Shown: positions 1 through 12,239, counted from the stretch's first letter. The stretch: 64,000 nucleotides of DNA from Rutidosis leptorrhynchoides (GCF_046630445.1 NC_092333.1:97686001-97750000), one strand, 5' to 3'. Notes: generated from the letters alone by a model not told the origin. Program-made: numbers and translations.

Positions 1-218
1 ATTTAAAAGTTTAGTGTTCCTGAGTTTTAAGTTGGAGAGAAATGAAATGAAGAGAAGTGATGATTTAGTGCAATTTTCCTTCATATGCTTCCTTCTAAAT
101 TGGAAGGATCCAACTCCCCTCCCCTTCATTGCCCTTCATCTCAATTCATTTCTTTCCTAAAACAACTCTGGAACACAGCCTTAAGTTCAAACAATACCAT
201 TGTTGGGTACTAGTAATA

Positions 219-250
219 ACTAGTTAGGGAAACACGCGCTTCACGGTGGG
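219..250 (-). mobile_element. Helitron-like 3' terminus (weak)
   Basis: Read on the minus strand, an imperfect GC-rich hairpin (CACCGTGAAGCGCGTG) is followed about 10 nt later by CTAGT. That is the order expected of a Helitron 3' end (hairpin, CTRR, T in the target). The stem has mismatches and I found no matching 5' TC end, so this may be only a decayed terminus. Confidence 0.3.
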
Positions 251-583
251 ATACTACATTTTCTTTCGCATAAATTAATTTTCAAATGTAAAAATATAAT
301 GTAAATTAAATCAAACATGACATTTATCTTATATTCTTAAAAATTAAATACTTTGAAACCAAAAAGAAGAAAAAAAGGAATGGTCATGTGCCTTACATTT
401 GACTCGATAAAAAATGCAGATTAAGATTGTACTACAATACTACCTTGTTTTAGTGTGTTTGCATTTGAAAGGTTAAGGGAATTCTGTCATTTTGCATGAT
501 TTGTGTATTGGTGTGTAAATGTTAGTGGTTGTTTTGAAAAGAAAAATAAAAGAAGAAAAAAAAAATATGAAAAGATAAAAAAA

Positions 584-618
584 CGAGGATATAAAGCCCG
601 CGCTTCGCTGCGGGGTTG
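584..618 (-). mobile_element. Helitron-like 3' terminus (degenerate)
   Basis: On the minus strand a GC-rich imperfect hairpin (CCCCGCAGCGAAGCGCGGG) is followed after about 10 nt by CTCGTT. This is one base away from the CTAGTT expected at a Helitron end. The GC content contrasts sharply with the surrounding A-rich DNA. No partner 5' end was found. Confidence 0.22.
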
Positions 619-1493
619 TTTTGGTCGATTAACGGTTGGTTAACGGGACGTTTAAAAAGGGTTAACGGGTCATTCAACGATCGGTTAATTAAACGGTAAA
701 AAAAGATTAATGGTTGGGCGATTAGACATTAAAATAAAGGGGTGGAAAAGAAAACACAAAAGGAAGTAAAAAAAGTTATACAAATATAATTAAATAAAGG
801 TTTTTAGGTAAAAAAAAAAAATTGTTTACGAAAATACCCCCAAATTTCAAGTTTAATTCTCTAAACGTGTCCATGGATGGCGCCAATTGATCAATCCCTC
901 ATTAATGAGTTACTTAATTACGGATTGAGTGCAATAAGATTGAGATGGAGGATGTGATGTTTGATGATTATTTTGGGCCCTGATGATCGTCTTTTACTTT
1001 AACTATTAAGTGATCAACCACCCCGACCCGGTCTTAATTGTTAATTAGCATGATTCACCTTGACACGATGTAAAAATTCCTTGGGCGAGATCACAAGAGA
1101 AAATTACAAAGGTTCAGGCAAATGGCAGAGAATCAACAACCTATAAATGATAGGCCGAGCTCCCTATTTATAGTATTCGAAATATCTGCGGTCTGCGGAC
1201 TGTTTAACTATCCGCGGAAATTTAGCGGAATGACCCGCAGTTTTTTATTAGCGCGGAAACTGATCCGCGATCTTTATCTTCAGCGAATATTCCAAGCCTA
1301 TTGATTATAGTTCGCGTAACTTCTGCTTTTAGCCTTTAGCAAATACAATATACATATACAATGCTATGTATATGATCATTGGTGTGTTTACCACATTGTC
1401 ATGGTAAATAGTGTTTACTCTCATCACACTTAGTATGATAGTATAATATAATGTATATACTTGATCTATTTGAAGTGAGTAAACCAAATTAGT

Positions 1494-1849
1494 TAAAACC
1501 AAACCGAATTCAATATTCAGCTTTCACTTTCGTTTTCACTTTTGATTTTCCGAATTGAGTTAAACCGAAAAAGCGAGTTCAAAACCAAATACAACCTAAT
1601 AATAATACTTTTATAAATATATTAATTAATATATATGTGTGCTATTTCCGATTCAATTAAAGAAATTTCCATAATTTAGCGTTATGAAAACTTAAATAGT
1701 TTTACTATGCTCTGATCGTCGTAATATATAAAGATTTTGTTTGAACTTTGAGATTAGCATAGATTGATATTTTCATGCTCAGTGAACTCGGTCCAATTAC
1801 GATTTAGTTTCGACACAAAAATTCAATTGTCGATTCGGTTTCGGTTTTG
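1494..1849. repeat. Possible fold-back (inverted-repeat) element
   Basis: The left arm (1494-1511, TTAAAACCAAACCGAATTC-like) and the right arm (1831-1849, CGATTCGGTTTCGGTTTTG) are imperfect reverse complements enclosing about 320 bp of non-coding AT-rich sequence. The size and arms fit a small fold-back MITE. I could not define a target-site duplication, so both identity and borders are uncertain. Confidence 0.3.
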
Positions 1850-1967
1850 CATTCAAAATCCAAACAAACCAAAACTATTAAATCGAAGAAACTGAAACGT
1901 AACCGACAAATACCTCTAAACTTAAGTCATAATAATTTCTTTGAACAAACTGCTATTCAATTTAAAA

Positions 1968-4529
1968 CTAGTTTAGTGACCCGTGAATTCACGGGTTGTG
2001 ATAAAAGACATGCGCAATATCTCAGATAGCGTAGAAGTTGCGTGCAAAAATCTTTCTGTTATATGCACAATGTATCTCAAGCCTCAATTCAAAGCATCTT
2101 TTAGCACTATAAGTTGAAATATGATAATTACTGAAACTGACTCTTGTGAGTTGTAGTTTACGTGAAGTTCAAATAGGATCATTAATGAGTGTCAAAAGAC
2201 TACATTCCTATATGAATCGTGATAGAGTAAACTTGTTCAAATACACCAAGTTCAACAGAATAGAAAACATCGATGTTTTTGCAACTATTCAAAACAACGA
2301 CATTCGAAACATAATAAAAATTTACAATCAAACACCATAGTATAGTATCAAATTATTGAACCATAACTAAAAAAGCAAAACAGTGTTGCAAAAAACACAT
2401 GATGGATCAATGAAAATACATAAACATTGAAAAAAAAACTTATTTTAGATTAAAGAAACGGTAAGAATACAAATTGGTCAAGCATATTCATAAAAAAATA
2501 AAAAAACACATGATGGATCAAAAACATTTTTTTAAGGCAGAAAAGTTTTATTAATATAACTTTACAAAGTAAGGAGCTATACATCAAGATAGCCCACACA
2601 GCACAACATCGAGACAGTGTCTTATATATGTGTTATATACTACCGGGAAAATATTGGGCCAGAATGAGCACTATGGACCCAAGATTTAAAAAGTGTAAAC
2701 TTGCTAAACAATGCTATATAAAAATAGTATACCTGGCCGGCCCGGAGACCTCGGTCATTTTTTTCCAATGCGATTTTCTAAGTACTACGTTATTATTCTC
2801 TGTCTCTACACACTTATCTCTAGCCAAACACGGCCTTGCTAGCATTAATAATGATAACGGATATTAGTATTTTGTAGTGACTTGGTGAAATTAAAGATCA
2901 AACAACAAAATGAATCAGAGAACTTATAACTTTAGTTATAACAATTGCTATACTTTCATTAAGTGACACATAGTGATTCAATTTTTACTTGCGCTAACTC
3001 TCTGCTCTAACTTCACTTTATATACAAATCTTCAATAGGTAATACACATGTATTAGAAAGTCAAGTTCCCTGCAAGCTGAAAAATTAAACAGACATATAC
3101 AATAATTGTATCTAACTTAACACTAACTATAACATTTGCAGTGAAGGAGACTTGACACAAACATTTCAGCTAAAGATTAATGAACCTTTAAGATAACAAA
3201 TGTCACAATAATAATTTCAAACAAATTCTAGACAAAAGATTAACCCTTTGCTTTACTACTACAACAAAGTCAACCAAATAGTACCTCTTAGTAGCCCTTT
3301 ATTGCTCTAAGATACAACATTTCTTTCAAACAGTCATTACCATCATTGTTGGCATCCAAAACAATAATAACTTATAGTGCATATGGCTTCAAAATATCAC
3401 AAATAGAACAATATGCAGTAGCTTCGTATTTCAGAAAATCCTTATGATAAGGAAATCAAACAATTGTACATTAATAGTACTCTTACTGATTGTAGAAACC
3501 CCTCAAATCAATGAGAATGTCATAAAAACCCTAAAATTACTAAATTAAAAGAAAACATCTAGGATTAGAATCAAGAAATATATCATTCAAGTTATAATTG
3601 AAATCCAAAGTTCTAATTACAAAATCACAAAGACCTAAATATTATCCATACTATAACATTAACGACACACAAAAAAACCCTTATAAAGCTTTTAAATATA
3701 ATGTTGAAATACCTATTTTACTTCATCATGAACATCCTTGATTAAATAGAATAAACACACTAAAAATACAGGTGAAATTAAGCTTCAAATATGAATGCCT
3801 ATCATTGATCTCATAATATCTCAGTTCAAACAGAAATCAATTGAAGATTCCAACGAACACCTATTCGAATAAATCAAAATATAAACACAGCCAGATGAAA
3901 TTAGGCTTTAAGCTTCAAGTTAATAATACAAATTCAGAAAGGAAAGAAAAAAGTAGAAATTGAAATGACCAAAATCTTGAATATTAGGCACTAACTTTGT
4001 AAATGAGAAATGATGAATGGTTTGATTTTCAAATTTGAGATGTTATAAGGAAGATCAGTGCCAAAGAAGATACCTGGTAAATTGATAGGTTAAAATGGAC
4101 GTGCCCTTGATAACAATGTAGTTACTGAGTATGCTATTTAAAATTTAAATGGATTTCTATTTCAAAATTCAAATTTTGGGCAGTGGTAATGATGAGACGT
4201 GTAAAAGGGAGGCTCTTTTATTCTTCCAAAAAATTGCTTTAGTACCATTTACTATGAGCAAACCCTATATATTGAAATGCTCCTCGTAAATATGAAAAAG
4301 TAGTGCTCCGTATTACGGAGTAACTTTTTAATTATTTCTATTAACAAAACCTGTATTTTCATAATTGTAATCAACCAAATTGTAATGTAATTTATTTAAT
4401 TATAAAGTAATATATTACTTATGACATCATCCAATTTACATGTTACAACCTTTAAAGCATGTGTTACAACTTTATCAAGCACATGATTACCTCAGCGTCA
4501 ACTCCCTTTTATTTATTATATAGTATAGA
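1968..4529 (-). mobile_element. Non-autonomous Helitron, 2.56 kb
   Basis: Both ends match plant Helitron rules on the minus strand. The 5' end begins TCTATACTATATAATAAA at 4529, preceded by A (complement of 4530). The 3' end carries a perfect 16-nt palindrome, CCCGTGAATTCACGGG (1980-1995), then 12 nt ending in CTAG at 1968, followed by T. Insertion between A and T with no target duplication is the Helitron signature. No RepHel helicase frame is present inside, so it would need an autonomous partner. The interior is AT-rich and I recognise no captured exon in it. Confidence 0.82.
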
Positions 4530-4572
4530 TATAGATTTAATATGAAGTAATTCGTGTATCACTCAATTCATT

Positions 4573-4599
4573 CCCGCGAATTCGCGGGGCATGATCTAG
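4573..4599 (+). mobile_element. Second Helitron 3' terminus
   Basis: A perfect 16-nt palindrome CCCGCGAATTCGCGGG (4573-4588) is followed 11 nt later by CTAG and a flanking T. It is the mirror-oriented equivalent of the 3' end at 1968. The 2.56-kb minus-strand Helitron starts only 44 bp upstream of this palindrome, so that element may have landed inside an older plus-strand Helitron near its 3' end. I could not find the older element's 5' TC end. Confidence 0.6.
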
Positions 4600-5044
4600 T
4601 AATTAATTATAATAAAAAGATAAAAAACAACACTTTGCAAAATCAAATCCTGCACAACTTTTTTTACAAACGAGTACATAGGCCAAACAAGTGGGCAAAC
4701 TTGAACTCCTGTACAAAATAATTCATCATTTTCTAACATTTTTTGTTTGTTTCATCAATCAAACCAATTTCCCACATGCTCAAACAAATCTCCAATACAA
4801 GGCACAAACCCACCAAAGTGCCCAGGAAAAATAACTCGAGTGACACGGTTTTGTCAATCTCCACTCGAATTTTTTTTTCTTGATTTTCAGTTTTTTATTA
4901 GTTTTTTCAATAACATGAACAGGAAAATGAAGCATTGATTGAATAATAAAAGAGAAAACCCAAAGCGAAGTTGCTACTAAAATACCGGATTCAAACACTT
5001 CAATGGATTAGTTACTGTAGACACATCATCACAGTTCCACAATG
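4600..5044 (-). other. Probable 3' UTR / downstream flank of the RING-H2 gene
   Basis: There is no open frame of note. On the minus strand this follows the TAG stop at 5045-5047 and contains AATAAA-like A/T-rich hexamers around 4890-4950 that could serve polyadenylation. The 3' border of the transcript cannot be fixed from sequence alone. Confidence 0.45.
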
Positions 5045-6375
5045 CTATTCGTTAACAGGAAAGTTGATGATCATTTCCTAAACCAATGCGTAACTATAAA
5101 TTAGTATATGTGTCTATATAAGCAAAAAATGAATAACAATATCCACTGTTCCAAAATTCTCATATTCATTCAATATGTTAAACAGGCATAATTTTCATAA
5201 CTTTGTTGATCATGCTTTATCGGACGGAGTCAAAATGGATTAATAGTTGAAAAGGAAATTTGTGAAAGGAGTAATACAGACAAGATTATTAAAAAAAATT
5301 AATTACAATTTATATTGCTTTTATCTGAATAAAGTTTTTCGGGTCAACCCAACCTGAGATGACAAATTTTACCCGTTCTAAAAACTTACATGGCGAAATT
5401 CTGACGGGTAAGCTAACTACTAAGCAAAAGGTGAGCTAGCTTATACTAGTATTATATATGATATATGATGACACCACTGTATATTTTTCGCATGTTGTTT
5501 TATTATAATCAAATATAAGTGAAAGTTGCCAATAAATATATATGACCAAGTAGATAACAAGAGTAATAACATAACTAACCTGATCACAAACAGGACAAGT
5601 ATCACTTCTTTCCATCCATTCAAGAATGCACGACAAGTGAAAATGGTGTTCACATTTTGTGATTATTTTTGGATTATCTTCATCATATTCTGCCAAAAAT
5701 AAAAGTGCTGATAAAAACTAACAAATCTTAACGAAACATAACAGATAAAAAAAATACCCCTATAAAAAAAGTATAACTAACAAAAACTTTTTTATAAAAC
5801 AATTGTTACCTTCAAAACAGGTGGGACATTCCTCTGGAGGTAAAATGGGTCCACTAGGTTTTTTGAGAATATCAGATTTCTCAATATCGTTTTCCGTTTC
5901 GTTCGTTTCAACAAGTTCTATGTTGGTAATCTCTTTACATTCAGACCCTTTTGCTTCTTTTGTGACGATTTCATTATTGTTGCTACTAATACTTATTTCT
6001 TCAACAGACACGATATTATTTGTTTGTTGATTGTTTAGTGAGGTCCCACCGCCGACATCATACGGTATGGGTGCGGGAGGAGGCCTATATGTGTCTGGTA
6101 TCGATGTTTCAAGATTCGTATCGACTAAAAGCCCTGTTGAAAAAGCAGATGTTGCATTACTGTTTGATGATAAAGGTTGTCGTTCTTCTGATGCTATTGG
6201 ATACTGCAAAATTAATCATAAGTTACAGTAAACAACTTCAGATTAAGTTAAAGAGTTAATCTAAATAAATAAAATAATAATGAGTATCAAATGTGGTACT
6301 AACATGATGATAAAATCGGGGTGAACTGTTAAGTTCTACTCGATTAGAAGAAAAGCAGCAGCAACAGCCTCCCAT
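5045..6375 (-). CDS. RHB1A: RING-H2 E3 ubiquitin ligase, RHB1A-like (4 coding exons)
   Basis: Four exons join in frame to give 202 aa: 6375-6304, 6203-5810, 5689-5580 and 5077-5045, each bounded by GT and AG. The start is chosen because it gives MGGCCCCF, an N-myristoylation-type Met-Gly followed by four cysteines likely to be palmitoylated, as in this family; this suggests membrane attachment. A family-typical segment TGLLVDTNLETSIPDTY lies near residues 48-64. A complete RING-H2 domain ends the protein: zinc ligands C150, C153, C168, H170, H173, C176, C187 and C190, with W180 at the usual E2-contact position. Expected role: ubiquitin transfer from E2 to an unknown substrate. The last exon is only 33 nt (EMIINFPVNE-stop), and its acceptor follows a 502-bp intron. 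No stop or frameshift is seen, so this looks like the one live host gene here. The splice sites are predicted by eye. Confidence 0.88.
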
Positions 6376-6768
6376 CTCTATTCACTTGTTAACTTTATCC
6401 AACTGAATCTATAGATAACGGTCCCATTGTTTCGGTACTACTTAACTGTAAATAAAAATAAAAATCACCACATAAAATAGTAATGATATGCATAGATGCA
6501 GACAAATATAATATAAAAAAAAACAACTTGACAAGTAAGAGTAAAGATGAAATGACAAAATATAACCACATAAACATTTCAAATTCATGTAACACTAACA
6601 TCTTAGGAATGATATTAGTGTTCCTTAACAAATAGCAAAATTATATAAGTGAGTTTTTGTTAGACCAGCTGTATTAGCTTATAACTAAAATGATGTATAA
6701 CATGCTTTCACACTAAAAGAAACTGTACTTCAATTAAGCAAAAATGGAATAACAAGAATAAAATAGAA

Positions 6769-6795
6769 ACACACACACACACACACACACACACA
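6769..6795. repeat. (AC)n microsatellite
   Basis: About 13 uninterrupted AC units, within the putative 5' UTR intron of the RHB1A-like gene. Confidence 0.95.
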
Positions 6796-7016
6796 ACTAA
6801 TTGAAGAGAGGAATGAATGAATCAAAACAAAAACGTATACACACGTGTACACGCTAAATTTAGCTCATAATCCATCGAACATATTATGCATTCAATCTGT
6901 CATTATTATAGAACATCTCAATCTCTCATTATTCACATAATTAAAGTAATTACTAATTACAGATCATAGAAACCACGCAAGTAGGTTTGTTTTGGAAAAT
7001 GATAAACGTAGCCCTC

Positions 7017-7201
7017 AGGGCTACGTTTAAGCATACCAAAAATAATTTTATTCCATTTATATAACTCAATCAATCCTGTCATGAATATTATTAATGACAA
7101 AGTTATATAAGGAAAATCGATATTAAAAAAGGAATATTTATACTTTGTAATTAATTGACCAAAGTTTTTAAATTATTTAAAGTATGCTTAAATGTAGCCC
7201 T
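7017..7201. mobile_element. Small terminal-inverted-repeat element (MITE-like)
   Basis: AGGGCTACGTTTAAGCATAC at the left (from 7017) is the near-perfect reverse complement of the right end (7180-7201, ending ATGTAGCCCT), enclosing an AT-rich, non-coding core of about 185 bp. The left arm also abuts its own reverse complement (AAACGTAGCCCT, 7004-7015), and a partial copy of the right arm continues to about 7235. A target duplication is not clear. Confidence 0.55.
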
Positions 7202-7868
7202 CTAAATTATTTAAGGTATGCTTAAATGCGTTTAGCATTGTCTTTTTTTTTATTTTTTTTCAAATTCTCAAACCAATTCATAACTACATCACATAACTCA
7301 ACTAAACATACCACAATTTTTTCTTTTGCCAAAAATAGAAAAGGAAACATTTATCAAGTCAATATACATAAAATTCAACATATAAAATAAAAAACATCGC
7401 TTTCCTATAGCAGAGTAGTTGTCGTCTTCGGTGACCTAAACCCTAAAATCCCAAAAACACCATCAAATTCAATTCAATTCAATTCCTGATTAAAATAACA
7501 TAATAATAACTTAAGAAATAAACGATCGATACAAGTTTAACAAACAGTCAAGAATATAGTCAAACCATCAATTTTGACAGGTAAATTTTGAGCATGAAAT
7601 ATAAATGAGATACATAATTATACCTGTGTGTATGTATATCGAAGATTGAGGCTTTTGAGTTGTGGGGAAGAGTGAATGGAGGGGTGTACTTCAGAGTTAA
7701 CAGACCAAAGCTTTTCTTTTATTCAATAGAGAGAGAGAGAGAAACAAAGTGCTCAAAGCCTCAAACGCATTTTCACGCCTTTATTTCTTGCTACGTATTT
7801 TTTTTATTCGTTATTTATTTAATTAATGATACTACGTATTATTTATTATTATTAAATTATTAAATGAA

Positions 7869-7869
7869 T

Positions 7870-7928
<59 letters not shown>
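7869..7928. repeat. Palindromic (AAT)n/(ATT)n microsatellite
   Basis: An AAT run flips into an ATT run around 7891, giving a long, perfect fold-back of about 22 bp per arm. Confidence 0.9.
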
Positions 7929-7929
<1 letters not shown>

Positions 7930-9149
7930 GAAAATTCTAAAAATTGACGTAAAGGCTATATCACTCTATACCTTAAGAGAGTTTTTATTAGCTAATAAAT
8001 ATTTTAAAAAGCCCTTTAATCACCGTTAGATTTAAAAATTACGTTACAATACTCTTTAATCCAACGACCATTAATCATCCGTTACAAATATTAGCTAATA
8101 AATCAATTATTTACGCCGATAATCCAATAATACCCTTAAACATTGTAAAACACACGGGCAAAATATAATGAAATAAGGGTTTCTTCACAACTCCACACAA
8201 CAGAAACAAAAGAGGGCACCATCGCCATATTCATCCAGCGATTGTTGATGAGAAAACATCGGTCTATCCTAACTGCTTAACAACGATTAAAAGGACGATT
8301 AATGCTTATAATCGTTTGTTTTCACCTAATTAGGGTTACTTTGATTGAAAATTCGGTTCTCATCAATTAATTGACGTATTCAGTTGAAGGAGAATTTTCA
8401 TCAGGGTTAGTTTATACTTACTTCTTTTTCTTTGATTTATTTTTGGTTCCGCTTACTGATTTTGTTTACCCAATTTTATTAAAAGTACGTGTTTAATTTG
8501 TGGTTTTTTGTTGCTGTGCTAAAGAGTCCATTATTTGAAAGAACTTAAATATCATAATTACTATGTTCAAGTAAGTTTGTATTTTTCGTTGATTATTGTT
8601 TCTCCTTTATATTCATTGCTATTGCTACTGGACAGCATAGATGTGTTGTAGACAAACATACTAGATTTTTTTCCTACTATATAATTTATTTTATGAATTT
8701 TTTGAAGAACTATTAGAGCTAATTGATTGATTGTAGAGCAAAGTGAAAAAGAACTGGTGGAAGTTCTTTTTGTTAATCACCTCCAATTGTGTCATATTTG
8801 ATGTCCTGTTGTTCGCTCGCATAGGCCAATCAGCAATTGTTACGTAAAATGTCTGTGCAATCTTGAGTTTTTTAACAATGTTTTTAACAACATATTATTT
8901 ATAGTTGCTTATGGTGTGATACTGTCTTTTTTTGTTTGCATATGAATATACATCAAAATGTGTATATCGTTTGCTGTTGGGTTGTAATATGGGAGTTGAT
9001 ATGGTAATAGCACATTTAATTTATCTTTTTAGTCAATGGAATTGCTTTCATATCCTCGTCGAGTTGGGTTTCTGGAATTTATGGTCACATTCAGGTCGAA
9101 AAGTTAGCCAGAAAAGGAACGACAAAGGTTGTCATGAGTTTAATGTGAA
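7929..9149. other. Gene-poor stretch upstream of the ABC1K relic
   Basis: No conserved frame is recognised. AT-rich sequence at 7930-8160 is followed by a leader-like block at 8165-8400 and T-rich intron-like sequence. This could be the decayed promoter, leader and first intron of the ABC1-kinase relic, but nothing in it proves that. Confidence 0.35.
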
Positions 9150-10219
9150 TATGGAAGAAGGAAAGTGTGATGCATATACCCTTCCCCAACTCTTCCAAAT
9201 CAGTCACCTCCACCGCCACCGGTTGATCATGGATGGTGTATGGCTGAACGAAAAATCTGAAAAATGGACGAACGCTTCTGAAAATCCGCGTTTATGGGAG
9301 AGAGCACATGAGCGTAATGCTATCCGTATTGTTAAGTTGATTATCGAACTAGAAGGTATGTGGGTCAAAATGGGTCAATATTTTTCTATACGGGTTGACA
9401 GACTTCCTGGTGCCTTCCCACACATTCTAAAGCAGTTACAGGACTCACTTTCTCCTCGCAGCTTAAAAGAGGTGCTTGATATTATATAATAGTACGCACG
9501 CAATATTACGTTATAAAATATTCATTTTACATTATTTGTTAATCAGGTTCATAGAACTATACAAAACGAGCTAGGGAAATCAATGGATGAACTTTTTGCA
9601 AATTTTGTTGAAAAACCTCTTGCTACAACATCGGTAAGACCTCAATCGATCTCTTCAAAGCAAGTAAATAAAAATTGATAAATCTTATATTAGATTAAAA
9701 TTTGATTATACAAAATGATATACTTATAAGCAGCTGTATTTCAAATATATTGTATGCATGTAGCACAAGTTCAACACGAAGGGATCAAAACAATGATCTT
9801 GGACGTATGTAAAAAAATATGTATACATGGTTCGTTGAGACTGTCTTTAATTGGAATAAGTAGCATACTTTTTTGTCGTTAAGTTTTACAGGACTTGACG
9901 AACGCTAAGTCAGTTGTAGAGCGGTAGAGCGGATAGTTTGGGCAGAACCCAAGTTTAATTTCAACCCTGTAATAGACGAATGGTGCAAAGAAGCACATAA
10001 AGAACTAGACTTTAACAAAGAAGCCGGTATGATATATTTTTTGTTATTAAAGTCTCCGAGTTTCAACTGCTGATCGACTATCTTTCTTTGTATATGATTT
10101 TATACTTATGAATGCAGAAAATACAAAAAAGTGTCTAAGAATCTTGGTTGTAAAGAAGAATGTGTTGACGTAAAACCCTATCATCGTGTTAAAGTATCGA
10201 TGCCCGAAGTTATTCAGGT
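9150..10219 (+). pseudogene. Decayed ABC1/UbiB-type kinase (ADCK/ABC1K) gene
   Basis: Successive exon relics read like the N-terminal part of a plant ABC1K protein of the AT5G24810 type. Block 1 (9150-9479) includes ELEGMWVKMGQYFS and LPGAFPHILKQLQDSLSPR. Block 2 (9547-9634) includes NELGKSMDELFANFVEKPL and ends at a good GTAAG donor. Block 3 (9764-9804) gives VQHEGIKTMILD. Block 4 (9892-10026) includes FNFNPVIDEWCKEAHKELDF. Block 5 (10118-10219) gives NLGCKEECVDV then MPEVIQ. Breaks: the exon encoding the start of the kinase core (between blocks 2 and 3) is missing, block 4 changes frame with a stop, block 5 has a one-base shift, and everything C-terminal is absent. Intron-like spacers with GT/AG edges show a DNA-level copy or an original locus, not a retrocopy. 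Confidence 0.82.
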
Positions 10220-10309
10220 ATTATTCTCAATTCTTAAGTGTCAAAGTCAAATTCAAAGTCGGTATATATTCATATTGTTTCTCAATAAATTAAGAAGATG
10301 AGTACAAAG

Positions 10310-10627
10310 AAGTCGACATGGGAGAAAAGATATTGCAGCTATGAAGGTTTATAAACTATTTTTATCGCCAATAAATTCTTTTCAATTTCTTGATCAGTTT
10401 CTAGATTTTTGCAATTCTTCGTATATATTCACCTTATATCAATTATCCTATGTCAATTACTGATGTGGTTAATGGTTTAGAAGCATGGAAAGAGTTGATT
10501 GATCCAAGCAAACAAAGTGATCTTATTCTAACTGAGGTTGTTATGCCATAATTATCTGGCATTGGTCTCTTATCCAAGATCGTGAACGATGTTACTCGCA
10601 AGAATACATGTGTGATAAGAAAGTATA
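10310..10627 (+). pseudogene. PRR (clock pseudo-response regulator) relic, receiver 5' half
   Basis: A short block reading EKRYCSYE (about 10321-10345), an intron-like gap, then a longer block (about 10450-10620) reading VVNGLEAWKEL and SDLILTEVVMP, then LSGIGLLSKIV. This is the receiver domain of plant PRR5/7/9-class proteins. The Glu in LTEVVMP replaces the phospho-acceptor Asp, which is the hallmark of pseudo-receivers. A TAA stop (10549-10551) follows VVMP where Gly is usual. The relic is cut at 10627 by solo LTR H and resumes at 16819. Confidence 0.8.
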
Positions 10628-12239
10628 TGTGACGCCCCGTACAAAACCATTGTGTACGATTCGTCAACAACAGGATCTTTACATGGTCAAGTACTACATG
10701 CTGTTTGAAAACCAGTTTGCATTCATAAAAGACATAGCGTTTACAAAAGACAACATGACACAAAGGTCGTTACAAAGTCATTATTCAAATAACATAAGTT
10801 GCGAATGCAAATTAAAAGTTTCATGATTGAGACGTCTCTAAGTTATGCAGCGGTTATCTAACACAGCAGGTCTTTAACAGCAAGTCTAAACAGAATGACA
10901 GCAAGTCTAACAGCGGAAGCAACAAACCTCTAAGCACCTGAGAAAACATGCTTAAATACGTCAACAATAATGTTGGTGAGCTATAGTTTAAATTGTAACA
11001 GTAATATAAGATTGACCACGAGATTTCAATGTTTCAAAACAGTGTGAAAAGCATATGTATAACTGTGGGCACATGGTAACTAGACTTAACGTAAATATAA
11101 ATATCACCCCCTAAAAGTACACCCGGCGAGTGCGTATGTCCTCGAAGTATTAAACACCAGTTAAATGCTAGCGCGACTAGCCCGAGTGGGGATGTCAAAC
11201 CCTATGGATCCATATCTAATATTCGCGTCTACCGGTTCAAAAACCAATAGTTAAACGTTACCGTGCTAAGGGGAATCTTTATGCCGTTGTATAATCCACA
11301 CATATGTAAAGTTTAAGTACTCGTGTCAAGTAAGTAAAACATAAAAAGCGCATGTATTCTCAGTCCCAAAAATGGTATAAGTAAAAAGGGAAGCTATAAC
11401 TCACATTGATAAAAGCGGTAAAGTCGGTAATGAAAGTGTGCAAGTAGTAAGTTGGTCCGAAAGGTCGTCAACTTAAATGAAAGGTTACTAGGTCAGTAGG
11501 TTGTCCTTATAAGTTTTAATAGTGCATAAAATAAGTTTAAGTATCATCATCATCATCGTTCATCATCATAAAAGCTAAGTAAGTTTGACAAGAATATAGA
11601 TTGAAACAATAGGCTGACTTCGGTCAGCTGCTAAGACCTCTACGTAAATCGAAAAGACGCGTAATCAGTGGCTATGGCTCCGTATGTGAGTCCCCTAGTT
11701 GCTGACCAATTTTCAGAACCAAACTCGTCTTCATTTGACCGTGGTGATGGTTTAAGTGCGAGTAGGTCAGAAATTTCAGCACAACGTTAATAGGGTGTAA
11801 CGACTTTCGGAAGGCCATAAATCCTAAACCGTAACTCGGATTAAGACGAGGTCTAAACGGAAAATCATCTACTCGAACCGAACTAACTGAAAATCAAATT
11901 TCCAGTAGCCCAGGTTACTGATCAGATCCCGAATAACAGTGAACAAGTGCTCCGGTGGGGTTCTTGGTGCTTGATGCTCATCACGGTTCTCATCCTTGAT
12001 GCTTGTAGCTTCAAGTGTACAACTCGTTGATGGTTTAGCATCACTTTTGACCAAGATTCTACCATCAATACACAATATGTTAAGACCAAGTAATAACACA
12101 ACTCATTTAAGAGTCTTAGATGGATGATGAACCAAGGTTTCATCATATCCTTAGTCTTAACACAAATACAAGTCCTATTTACAAACAAAGTTACAAACTT
12201 TACATCAAACAAACAAGTATGAACATGATCTAAGTCAAA

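Larger units (their letters stand above)
1..1493. other. Gene-free AT-rich flank
   Basis: I find no supportable gene here; open frames are short and unlike known proteins. The stretch holds A-rich tracts (around 540-590 and 780-830) and two weak Helitron-like termini listed separately. A block with repeated CCGCGG/GCGGA-type motifs at 1180-1290 could be a remnant of an unidentified element. Confidence 0.5.
6376..7750 (-). promoter_or_regulatory. 5' UTR, probable 5' UTR intron and promoter of the RHB1A-like gene
   Basis: Upstream of the ATG, a CAG acceptor (about 6404) precedes a short leader. A donor-like CACAG/GTATAA (minus) lies at about 7615-7628, next to a purine/pyrimidine-rich leader with a (GA)n tract at 7728-7742. 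This fits a first non-coding exon near 7630-7750 and an intron of about 1.2 kb. The intron holds an (AC)n microsatellite and a small inverted-repeat element. Confidence 0.5.

Noticed and set aside
4308-4325. CTCCGTATTACGGAG palindrome
   Set aside because: It lies inside the Helitron. A short palindrome without flanking structure is not enough to call a separate element.
8932-9149. Upstream extension of the first ABC1K block
   Set aside because: Open but unlike the family. It probably reads through intron, so the relic was started near 9150.
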